Below, in pieces: positions 53,461-63,900 of a stretch of 64,000 bases of DNA (its first letter is position 1; every line of letters starts with the position of its first letter). Position numbers and translations under genes: made by a program. The notes under the pieces are model-generated. The model did not search any database, was not told where the DNA came from, and saw nothing but the letters and a program-made list of their open reading frames with translations. This DNA is from Cercis canadensis (lineage: Eukaryota > Streptophyta > Magnoliopsida > Fabales > Fabaceae): assembly GCA_003255065.1 (NCBI GenBank), contig QAOA01007318.1:62001-126000 (forward strand), in the 5' to 3' direction.

Positions 53461-55879
53461 CAAATTATATCACGTCCTTCCCACTCCCTCTTATCAATAA
53501 CAATGCCCAATTTGATCTTCGTTGATCCCATTAACGTTAAATAAGGAGACCTTGACGAAACCCTAATTCTGGTTTCGTCCAAGGAAACCGCATTGGTCCT
53601 GGAAATCCAAATTGCACCATAAACAATGCTCACGTTCAATCAAACTCCAAGATCTCCAAAATGTCAGACTACCGGTTCCAAATTTCGGGAAATGATGCAA
53701 CAATTTATACAGTTATCGAAAAGGAATTCGCAGAGAGGATAATCGTTATTCGTTTATACGAAATCTGAATATAAGAGGAAAAAATGGAAACAATATGCAA
53801 AAAGCTTTATACCAAATATAAAAAAATGTAGAGTGATTGAATCAATTTTCTTTCTTTCGAAAAAAATCTATTGAATCAATGTGAATTGTTCTGTATATAC
53901 ATAAAAAAAAATAGAAGAGTAAGAGGACAGCTATTTCTGAGAAAATGATGAAGAAGGTCAATAAGTGGAAATGGGGGAAGAATTTTTGAGGTCATGAAGA
54001 AAATGGAGGAATGCGAAGGAAAGTGCGGGAAATGGAGCCAACAGCTGAGTCGTGAAGAAGGAGTTGACGTAAGGATCAAATGCTCTGATATTGTCCTCGT
54101 TATTCAGAAATGGAGGAGACGCCATGTCCAGGTGGTGCCGTTGTGTAATGTGTAATCAGCGCATGAAGAAAAAACAGAGATCGTCGTTATAATCCATAAT
54201 TACGCAACAAACCATACTATAATCAAAAATAAATAAATAATGACCGCTTCTTAGTAAAAAAAAAACATATATTTATTTGGTCACAGAGTCAAATAATAAT
54301 TTTTGTGGATTATATAGTCAAATAACAATTCTTGTGTACAAATATTGCTGCTATCTAGCAAAACAAAAGTCCAGCGAAACAGTTTGGTTATATTTGTAGG
54401 CTGTCATGTACAAAATAAAATAACGACGACTGCAAAAAAGAATTAAATAACGACCTCCCTCAACAAGAAAAAAAAATAAATAAATAAATAATGACCACTA
54501 TTTAGTCAAGATAATAAGAGAATATTTTTTTCTCTTTGACCAAATTATATAGATCTTGACTTGGGGGTTGATAAAATAATGAATTTTCTGTTTTTCTAAT
54601 TTTAGTATGAGCCATGAAAGAAATATAAGTTACCAAATGGATTTTGCTACATGAATTATTTAATGCATGAAGCCAATGCTGTGCTTGTCAGTAAGATAAA
54701 GAAATATTCAAGGGAATCACTGATTATATTATTTCATAGGGATTTAATTTTTTTCCACAGAATGGCCAAAGGGAAAAAAGAAAAATCTTTTTGTCTGCAG
54801 TATAAGAGAAATGAGTGCATTTGTCTACAGTGAATTACAATAAACAGGAAACAAACAAGTTAATTACAATAACAATATAAAGGTGAATGATTCAATTTTA
54901 GAGATTTTAAGAAAGATATAATTAAATATTTACAACTAAATGTCTAGTAAAATAAATTTGTTTTATGCATCTTTTATTCAAGATTTAGATAATTTAAAGT
55001 GTAGAATACACATTTCATCTCCCAAAATAAAAGAGAATAAAAATGCACTAACATATATGTATTTTTATTTTGTTGATATATGAAGAAAAGTTTAACCTCT
55101 CCTAAGAAAATACTTTAATGGTTAAGTATGAGATATTTAATCAATAAAATTCCATGTTTGAAACCCGTTAATAAGACTAATATTTTAATGGACAAAAAAA
55201 AACTTATTGATATCTCAATTGTTTTTAGGAGAATATACATATTTCAGAGGATTCAAATATGATTTTCCATATCACTCCCTATCCAAACATGCGTTGTCTC
55301 AAACCATGCATGACAAAAAAAATTGTCAATTGAATCAACAAATCCAATTTGACGCTGTCAACGATGACAAATGAATGCAAAAATAATGTTGACCCTTCTA
55401 ATTTCTAAAGCAACGCCATACGTCAAATGTAAATTAGCCCAAGACTTAAAATTTCTAACTCAATAGAAACAAATGAAAGGCAAAAGAATAGATAAGGCAA
55501 TTTAAATGGTTGCTTTCAAACCTTAAAAATCACTAATTTAAGTGGTTAGTCGGCCATTACAATAAAAAAAAATGGGCTCATAATAAGATGACTTTGACCT
55601 TGACTTTCTCTATTAGACTTTCATGCAACGCTCTCTACTTTAAAATTTTCAACCAAATTTTGAAAAAAAAATGAAATTTCCATGGCAAGGCAGCTGGCAA
55701 AGTCCACTAAAGACTGTAATTTTTTACCTTAATCCTAAAGTTAAAAAGCACCAAAAATTATTAAATTATGTAAAGAAAGACGAAATCAAAGAAGACCATA
55801 TAGTGTTTAATTTGTCTTTGCTCAGCCAATCCCAATACACCAGTATTCACATATTGAACTTGCTTGTGCCTCACCACAC
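53461..55879. other. CPK 5' leader/promoter and VQ promoter region
   Basis: 53461 to about 54150 is GC-moderate, with leader-like sequence for the minus-strand kinase. The remainder is AT-rich. The end of the interval carries the W-box cluster upstream of the VQ gene. No further ORF is convincing. Confidence 0.5.
55389..55605 (+). promoter_or_regulatory. W-box motifs upstream of the VQ gene
   Basis: TTGACC occurs at 55389-55394 and 55594-55599, and TTGACT at 55600-55605, overlapping head to tail. TTGACG and GTCAAC cores also lie near 55349-55361. WRKY factors bind such sites. The density is suggestive for a gene whose product belongs to the WRKY-partner family. Confidence 0.5.
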
Positions 55880-55889
55880 TATAAATACA
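55880..55889 (+). promoter_or_regulatory. TATA box of VQ gene
   Basis: CTATAAATAC lies about 110 bases upstream of the ATG at 56001, which fits a start site near 55915 and a short 5' UTR. Confidence 0.65.
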
Positions 55890-56000
55890 TGTCTAAGCCT
55901 CACCCTGTCCTCGTATATTAATTTTCAAATAATAGGAGGAAGAAAAAGCATCAGCATCTGCAGGTATCTGGAGAATTAATAGTTAGTGTAGGAAGCAGAT

Positions 56001-56312
56001 ATGGACATGGAAGCAAGAAGGGGGTTGCAAGGTCCCAGGCCTGCAGTTCTTACGGTTAGCAAGAACTCCAGAAAGATGAAGAAGAAGCAGGTTCGTCATC
56101 AAAGTGGTGGCTCTGATCCAGTTATAGTATATTTGAGATCTCCCAAGGTGATTCATGTCAGACCTGAACAGTTTATGGGTCTCGTTCAGCAGCTAACTGG
56201 GAATAGACCATCATCATTATCAATGTCAATATCATCTGCTGCTCATTCTTTCAGTTTCAGCTCTTCCGTGCTGCCTCTTCCAACATTGAAGATTCAAGAA
56301 CCTTCCTTGTAG
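56001..56312 (+). CDS. VQ motif-containing protein
   Basis: A single intronless exon of 103 codons, typical for the family. The VQ motif FxxxVQxLTG is seen as FMGLVQQLTG at residues 58-67, preceded by the MKS1-like block VIVYLRSPKVIHVRPEQ. The N-terminus is short and basic (LQGPRPAVLTVSKNSRKMKK), with a possible nuclear targeting cluster. The C-terminus is Ser-rich. VQ proteins bind WRKY transcription factors, and some bind MAP kinases, to tune defence and growth. Which WRKY partners apply here cannot be told. Clear TATA and W-box sites lie upstream. The number within the VQ family is not assigned. Confidence 0.9.
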   Translation: MDMEARRGLQGPRPAVLTVSKNSRKMKKKQVRHQSGGSDPVIVYLRSPKVIHVRPEQFMGLVQQLTGNRPSSLSMSISSAAHSFSFSSSVLPLPTLKIQEPSL

Positions 56313-56339
56313 TCTAGGCCTTTTGCGGAACCATACCTT

Positions 56340-57140
56340 CAAGTTATGATATATATTATATGCATTTCGTGGGTTTTGTATAACCTTTTTATTCATGTCA
56401 CTTTTTGCTGTATATTAATTAACTAATTGGATTGTTTTCTAGTTTAAAGGGCAAGCAGTAGCTGCTGATCTTTCTCACTGTTTTAATGTTCGGTTACATT
56501 GGAAATGAAATTGAGAGTTGGCATTTCTGAGGTCTGACTTTTAATTTGTCTTCAAATTCAAAACCATGTTCTTTTTAATTTCATATGTTTTGGGAATATA
56601 TAACTCCGAAATTTAAAAATCAACCATGTTCATTCATGCGCCGTATTCAATATTCTCATCTTGTATCAATTCGATTTATTTATTAAACGAGGTAAGTTCA
56701 GAAGTTTATTTAATTATTATACTGAGTTTGAAGACATGACAAACAAATGAATCCATATTAGGATAATGTATATTAGATATTGAATCCTCTATGCCTAATT
56801 AAACTCTTTACCTTTCCTTCATTTCAACAGCAACAATAATAATATTAATAAATTCTAAGTTATTTGTGGTCAATTAATTTGTATTTTTTTTAATTGATAT
56901 CAACTCACTGAGCCCACAAATTGTTGACATTAATTTGTATATATACTACATACTATTACTTCCCTCTCTCTTAAATGATATGCTTTTTTCTATCAAAAAA
57001 ATAAATCATGCACAACTAACCACAAAACTATTCTCAATTAATTTATATTGGTCAATTATCAACTTACCACAAAACTAAAAGATGATAAATAGAAACATAT
57101 TAATTCTGCGAAAAGCCCATTAACCAGCTTCTATGACAGT
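56340..57140. other. Intergenic region, AT-rich
   Basis: This is the VQ gene 3' flank followed by AT-rich sequence. Its end (from about 57090) is a diverged copy of the block at 58534, interrupted by the Mutator-like element. No gene was recognised. Confidence 0.5.
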
Positions 57141-57147
57141 TACGAAT

Positions 57148-58049
57148 GGACAAAACTTAGGTAAAATTTCATAGGTACTGATGGTGTTATTCTCCTATTA
57201 AAATATTATATGTGTATTAATTTTACAACTCAGCACTACCTCATTTCTCTCTTAATATTTTTTAAAATATCACATTGACTCCGACACCTAATTTCTCTCT
57301 CTTTCCTACCCACCACTGCAACAATGGTTGCCATTGAATTTATAGACTGGATTCCTTGTACCCTTTCTGGCATGCTCCGGTGTTAGTAAGCAGGAGTAGT
57401 ACCATGATTAACAAGGAAAAATCGAAACCATACCAGATCATCGTCACTGTAAACGGAATCGAAATCTCCAAAGACAGCAAGGTCGGTGGCTCTAACTAGG
57501 CTCAAGTTCATCCTTCACACCAACAATTTTGGGGTACAGTTTAGTCAAACTTGTACACATATTAGCTTATGCATAAAGAAGGGAATTTGAAAAGGGAATC
57601 GGTGACAGCCGGCTTTTTTCCTTTATTAAAAAAATAAGGGAGGAGACCAATTTATTTTATTTTATTTTTGACCATGATGGAGGAGACCAATTCAAATTTT
57701 GAAAGCTATCTTCTTTTAGACCAAATGTAGGCGATGACCTTCATCAATATTACAGGTGAAAATGGTTTCAGCCTTATACTGCTATGTGGGATTCGTAATA
57801 GTTTTGGTGTTTATTGTTGCACCCTGGCAAATTTGTAAAATAGTCTATGAATTCAATGGCAGCCATTGTTGCAGGAAGGAGGGAAGGGTGACAAAGAGAG
57901 AAAAATTAGGCATTGGGGTCAATGTGGTATTTTGAAAAATATTAAGAGAGAGATGAGGTGGTGCTGAGTTGTAAAATTAATACACATGTAATATTTTAAT
58001 AGGAGAACAACATCATCAGCACCTATGAAACTTTACCTAAGTTTTATCC
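57148..58049. mobile_element. Mutator-like element with long TIRs and 9-bp TSD
   Basis: The ends are long terminal inverted repeats of about 200 bp: left GGACAAAACTTAGGTAAAAT and right, reverse-complemented, GGATAAAACTTAGGTAAAGT. They stay colinear through CAACAATGG(T/C)TGCCATTGAATT. Flanks are GTTACGAAT (57139-57147) and GTCACAAAT (58050-58058), matching at 7 of 9 bases. The homologous uninserted sequence at 58583-58601 reads GACAGTCAAGAATTAGTCC and supports the insertion point. No transposase is encoded. An interior short ORF (57404-57499) may be captured host sequence. Confidence 0.75.
57404..57499 (+). other. Short ORF inside the Mutator-like element
   Basis: 31 codons reading SKPYQIIVTVNGIEIS then KDSKVGGSN, GC-richer than the surrounding element. 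It is too short to judge. It may be a captured gene fragment, as in Pack-MULEs, or chance. No family was recognised. Confidence 0.25.
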
Positions 58050-58073
58050 GTCACAAATTAGTCCCCACATACA

Positions 58074-58307
58074 ACCAATTGAGCTGTAGATCAATTGGTC
58101 ATAAGACTCTCATCACAAGAATAAGGTTTTGTGTTCAAGACATTTCATTCTCAAAGCGCTTTATCGCACAAAGCTATAGTTATAGGTGCTTCAATGGTAA
58201 GACTTTTGGAGCAGGGATGACTTGCCCCATGTTTGGTAAGTCTAGCTTCATCCAAAAGTTAATGTCATATCTTGATACCTGGGTTACCAAAAAAATAAAA
58301 ATAAAAT
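58074..58307 (+). mobile_element. Putative tRNA-derived SINE, copy 1
   Basis: It starts ACCAATTGAGCTGTAGATCA, with weak box A-like (TAGATCAATTGG) and box B-like (GTGTTCAAGAC) motifs about 45 bases apart, and ends in an A-rich tail (AAAAAAATAAAAATAAAA). A second copy at 59498 is about 90% similar, with small indels. No clean target duplication was seen, so this is a probable but unproven SINE. Confidence 0.45.
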
Positions 58308-58533
58308 TGAATTGACATCAAACAATAGTTTAAGTGGCATGTATTCAATCTTTAAGATTGAAAAATTTACAAGACCTTGAATCAAATTCTAGTGTGCTTG
58401 CTTTTAGTTGTTGTGGTGTTGTTAATATTATTGGCGACTTAAATATTTATTTATTTTTATATGAGAGTTTATTAAAAATATATATAAATATATATTATAA
58501 TATAAATATTTTATCTCTAACAAAAAAAAATAT

Positions 58534-58909
58534 GATAAATAGAAACATATTAATTCCGCGAAAAGCCCATTAACCAACTACCATGACAGTCAAGAATTAG
58601 TCCCCACATACAACCAATTTCCTTTTGAAGCACCATATGTGTAAATAACAAATTAACGTGACCTATTTTAATCAAGTCGTTATTAAATAAATTTGTGTGA
58701 GTTCTTTCAATAAAGTCATTATTAGCACGTCTACAAAAAAAAAATGAAATTAGAAATTCTGACAAGAATAATGTAACTACATACATGCATATTTTTTTTT
58801 TCTTTTTTGGTATATTGATAAGAATTTCCTATATTTTCTATCCAAGGGGAACACTGAAAAGCAAAATTAATTCAAAATTCTACAACTATTGCATGAAGAA
58901 TTTTAATTT
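58534..58909. repeat. 376-bp block, exactly repeated at 59977-60352
   Basis: As far as I can read by eye it is identical to 59977-60352. It also has a diverged relative at 57090-57139, which is the target of the Mutator-like element. Confidence 0.8.
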
Positions 58910-59119
58910 AGTGTATGTAAATTTTTATCTATTATCACTAAATAAAAAAATACCACAACACCAAAATAACAAAGATTTATTGGTAAAAAATTATTCTAAC
59001 AATTTTTTAATTTACGGTGAAACTTAATTCAATGATAAACTATTTTATAATGGTAATGCATCAAAAACTTCTTGCATCCATTAAAAAAAAAAAAATCTTA
59101 CAGAAAATGTAATAATTAG

Positions 59120-59381
59120 GGTGATTGCTAAGCTACCTCCCACTAAAAGTGGGAGGTAGTGCTACATCTCTTTTATCAGGAGGGACTCACATATTTATTT
59201 TGGTGTCATTGTGAATATTTCAAAAAACTAAATCATCAACATTATATCAACTGTTTATATATTTGATGACTTAATTTTTTGAGATTTTGATAATGACGTA
59301 AAAATCAATATGTGGTTTCCTCGTGATATGAGAGATGTAGCGCTACCTCCCACTTTTAGTGAGTTAACTTAGCAACCATCC
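59120..59381. mobile_element. hAT-type foldback MITE with perfect 8-bp TSD
   Basis: Flanked exactly by ATAATTAG (59112-59119 and 59382-59389). The ends are GGTGATTGCTAAGCTA and, reverse-complemented, GGATGGTTGCTAAGTTA. Inverted similarity continues for about 65 bases through AGTGGGAGGTAG(T/C)GCTACATCTC. At 262 bp it has no coding capacity. It shares termini with the larger element at 8585. Confidence 0.85.
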
Positions 59382-59497
59382 ATAATTAGTTGAAGTGTTG
59401 AACTAATTGGCACATCAAAGTTTTTATAATGTTTTGACTTTTGATACATAATTATTTGTCAATCCCCTTCAAACAAGAGATAAAATTAAACTGACCT

Positions 59498-59747
59498 ACC
59501 AATTGAGCTGTAGATCAATTGGTCATAAGTTTCTCATCACAAGAAGAATGTTTTGTGTTCAAGACATTTCATTAACAAAATGAGAGTCTCAAGGCGTTTC
59601 ATCGCACAAAGCTATAGTTATAGGTGCTTCAATAGCAAGACTCCTAGAGCAGGGATGACTTGCCCCATGTTTGGTAGGTCTAGCTTCATCCAAAAGTTGA
59701 AGTCATATCTTGATACCTAAGTTACCAAAAAAATAAAAATAAAATTG
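59498..59747 (+). mobile_element. Putative tRNA-derived SINE, copy 2
   Basis: Same structure as the copy at 58074: ACCAATTGAGCTGTAGATCA start, GTTCAAGAC box B-like motif, A-rich tail. It carries an extra ATTAACAAAATGAGAGT-type insertion relative to copy 1. Confidence 0.45.
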
Positions 59748-59756
59748 AATTGACAT

Positions 59757-60352
59757 CAAACAATAGTTTAAGTGGCATGTATTCAATCTTTAAGATTGAA
59801 AAATTTACAAGACCTTGAATCAAATTCTAGTGTGCTTGCTTTTAGTTGTTGTGGTGTTGTTAATATTATTGGCGACTTAAATATTTATTTATTTTTATAT
59901 GAGAGTTTATTAAAAATATATATAAATATATATTATAATATAAATATTTTATCTCTAACAAAAAAAAAGATAAAANGATAAATAGAAACATATTAATTCC
60001 GCGAAAAGCCCATTAACCAACTACCATGACAGTCAAGAATTAGTCCCCACATACAACCAATTTCCTTTTGAAGCACCATATGTGTAAATAACAAATTAAC
60101 GTGACCTATTTTAATCAAGTCGTTATTAAATAAATTTGTGTGAGTTCTTTCAATAAAGTCATTATTAGCACGTCTACAAAAAAAAAATGAAATTAGAAAT
60201 TCTGACAAGAATAATGTAACTACATACATGCATATTTTTTTTTTCTTTTTTGGTATATTGATAAGAATTTCCTATATTTTCTATCCAAGGGGAACACTGA
60301 AAAGCAAAATTAATTCAAAATTCTACAACTATTGCATGAAGAATTTTAATTT
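59757..60352. repeat. Second copy of 58316-58909, bounded by single Ns
   Basis: 59757 onward repeats 58316 onward with no difference that I can see, up to an N at 59976. Then 59977-60352 repeats 58534-58909 base for base, up to another N at 60353. Past the second N the sequence is unrelated. This is likely an assembly filler contig or unmerged haplotype, not a real duplication. Confidence 0.75.
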
Positions 60353-60353
60353 N

Positions 60354-60976
60354 GTCGAAACCCAAATTTCGAAATTACGAGGCACAAACGGTCATACGCC
60401 ATTATGACGGCGTCACAAACAGGAGGGAAATCAATTTTCGTTTAAAATGTGAACGCAATTGTTTCACTTTACCGCAATTTTCCCAACTCGTCTTTGCTTC
60501 ACTTCACTCCCTCTCGCTCCCTCTGCCGTCTGCCCCACCACCGTCTAGCGCTACTCGGAGTTCGCCCTAAACTCGCACTTAGGGCAAATTTGATACGACA
60601 TCGTGAACTTGGTCCAATCTTGGATTGGGGCATCTTGGGATTTTCTAGGCATCTTTCTGAATGCTTTTCTCCGAAAATTTCTGATTCACCGTGGTAAGAC
60701 AAGATTGACCAATAAATTTTTCATCAGATTCTAAATCGCTTCCATTGTACTGAAAAATCTGTGGCACGAATCTGCGTTTCTTTGCTCTTATTATAAATTA
60801 CGGTATGAACTGGATTTCTTTACTCATGTAGGATCTGTTATTGTGCCGCTACAACATAATAATTTATTGAAACCTATTACGGATACTTGTGTGCTTACTG
60901 AATATACACTTGAATGGATCCTAGGATGTTTATTGATTGGTAAAGAGGTTGCAATTCTGGTCTTCGAAACTACCGC
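60354..60976 (+). promoter_or_regulatory. Promoter and spliced 5' leader of the DONSON gene
   Basis: A leader exon probably runs from about 60430 to 60693 (donor GTG|GTAAGA), with acceptor TGTAG at 60831. Upstream ATGs in the leader (for example 60449) run into stops when spliced. Everything left of 60353 is joined across an N, so the true upstream flank may differ. Confidence 0.5.
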
Positions 60977-63900
60977 ATGGCAAAAGTTGTTGCACCGAGT
61001 TCTTTACCTTCTGGCGCTCATCGAATTGGTGCAGGGCCTCTAAACAGTGGCAAAATGGTTAAAAGAAAGACACCATCAGAACTGAGGGTAAGTCTCTGAA
61101 CTTTTGACCGTGCTTCATTGCATTGGACTTCAACTCAACCTCTCAATCGTGTCTATATCATCTGTATGTGCTTGGCAGGGAGAGCAGTTGAAGCGGGAAA
61201 ATCCTATAGATCTCACCGACGAATCTCCATCCCCTATGAGTGGTTCTATAAAGTATGTGCTCCCCGCTCTCTTTCAATTTGTTGCTTCGAAATTTGTACA
61301 GACCTTGCTTCATTTATGTTTGCAACATCAGTGAGGTGGATGATGAGATTAAAAGACCAGGATTGTCAAGGAACCCAAGATACACTGACACACGCGTGGA
61401 TGAAGTATTTCCTGCCAAAAAGTCCAGGTTTAGAATTCTCTCTGGAAAAGAAAACATGAAGGTTATTATATTTTCCCTACTTGTGATTCATATTTAATTT
61501 GCTCAGTTGACATCTTTGTCATATTATAAATCTCTGATAATAAATGTGGTTGATATTGAATAAATAACATTGTTACTCTGATCAGGAAAATCCATCTGTG
61601 GAGCAAACTAGCAACGTGAAGAATCTATCTGTTTTTCCTAATTTGGCTTTCAAGAGACAGCAAGGACCTTCATGGTTTGTGTTTCAGTATGCATTTTCTT
61701 TATCTTACAGTAAATCTTTTACTGTTTTAATTCTATTCCACAATTGTTATCAGCTTGGAGAATTCTGTTGTTTCAAGTGAAGCTAGCAAAGATCCTGTAC
61801 TTCAAGCTTGTCAAACAATTGAAAAATGCAGCCAAGGGAAGTTTCTTAGTGTTACTGAGCTTTCATCAGCTGCTGATAGATCTTCTGGCTTGGCTGCTAT
61901 TGATATGGTATACATTGCAGACCTTTTCTCTTTGTGTTTAGTTATATTTTAGTTTACATAGCATAAATAGGTCATCACTTAATTTTATAGGATAAAGCAT
62001 TAAGAGGACTAGCTGCCGTTGAACCACCTGTCAGTTATGGTTTAGCTTCTGATTCATCTGAAAGATGTGGAGATTCTAAATCAGCCATTCCAGGAAATTT
62101 TGTCTCTGAGTGCCATTTACCTGGCCAAAAGGCTCCTCTGGATCTTACTCTAAAAGCCAGTATGCGGGTGGTAACCTCTTCTTCTGTGGACTGGTGAGTA
62201 TATAGGATGGACTAATATCTTGACTCTGAACATCGTAGGATGCATTGGAGTGACTTAAGTTTTTTACTTTGAGATACTTTAATGCTCCCACCAAGTCTGC
62301 TGAATCCCTTAGCGAGTGTTGTCATACCAAGTCAATTGGTTTATGCAAATATTAGACAAATATGTCAAGCCAAGTCAATTGGATTTATGCCAATATTAGA
62401 CAGATACACATGCAGCTAAAACTTAGAAAAACTTATGCTGTTAGGTTGTGTTCATTCCATGTTTAAGTCACATGATTATTTGGTGAATTTGAATTTATTG
62501 CCTAGACTATGTGTTTTGTTGTTAGTCCATCTTCATCATATTCCAGGAAGGAAAGAAAAAGTTATGTGGTTAGGTTGTGTTCATTCCATGCTTAAGTTGC
62601 ATGATTATTTGATGAATATGAAATTATTGCCCAGATTACGTGTTTTGTTTTTAGTCCATCTTCATCATATTCCAGGAAGGAAAGAAAAAGTTGGCATTTG
62701 ACTAGATAAGAAGTAATGTTGGTTGAATTAGTGCATTTATGAAGCATTTTGCATAGTATAGTGAGTATTTTTCTTGGATTTCATTTCAATTTCCACTTAA
62801 ATTTTGAAAAATTGAAGCTGTGTATTTTTTTGAATGATCAAGGTAAATGCATTGCTCACATAATTCCTCTTTTTTTGTCTTAATCTAACTAAGTTATTTT
62901 AAATTTTTGTTTGCCTGTCTTCCACAGTTTACTTGAAATTTTTGCTTGTGTCAACTATCCTAGGTGGCCATTATTGTCATTCTGTGAATGCTATATTGAT
63001 ATCCAAATTTCAGGATTCATAGGTCTCAATTCACCTTCCAACATAGCCCAAAGAATCAAAATATAAATGGCCATTCACAGATCAAATCTAATTCCCAGGG
63101 CTTCAAAGGATTGCATTCATGGATGTATCCTCAATCTGTTCTACCACCTACTATCATATCAGTGTTGAGCTCATCAACAGAGGGAGGTTTGTCAAGCAGC
63201 TCTTAACTACTCCCATTCTAATTCTCTCTCCTGCCCCCTCCCTTCCTCTACTTTCCTCATGTTACATTTTTCCCTTTTATGCAAGTAGAATTGGAGTTCT
63301 TGAGGAAACGACAAGTGGCTTGGGAAGAATCTTTCAGGAACCTCTATTACATGATTAGAAATAATGTCTGTGGCATCTTTTATGGTAATTATATATACCC
63401 TCATCATTTTGTTTTGTGAGCTTGAGTTGTAGTGAAAGAAATTTATCTATACTGCACTTTATTTTTATTTTTTTCCTGTTATGGTGATTTTTCATTAATG
63501 TTAGTGCGTTATGAAATACAATTTGAAATGTTTTTACATAACAATCAACTATCTATGCAAAATACACATTTCTTTGATAGATGTAGCTTGCCAGTGCTAC
63601 TATAAAGGCATATACTTGATTTTGCTATCATTTGAACCTTCTAATTCCCTCGTGCATTTTATTTATTTATTTGGGGTAAACTTTGTATTGATATTTTCCC
63701 CTCCATTTTCTAGTTTGCACTTCCCAGTTTGTGGTGATGTTCACTGGTGGTGATGGCTCTGTGAGATCCAAATGCTCATGTAATGCTTATATCTCTCAGT
63801 CAACCAGAGGTTTGAGGTCATTGTTAAGAGAGCATGTAAGAAGTACTCACGTTTTACATGTTATGATGCAAATGGCTTGTGTTTTATGTCACTTTGATTT

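Noticed and set aside
58025-58573. Two ORFs of 79-96 codons in the repeat cluster
   Set aside because: They coincide with the SINE-like copy and its duplicated flank; the frame is not kept in the second copy.
60449-60702. 82-codon ORF at the start of the DONSON transcript
   Set aside because: It crosses the leader-exon donor and meets a stop soon after splicing. The conserved protein begins at 60977.
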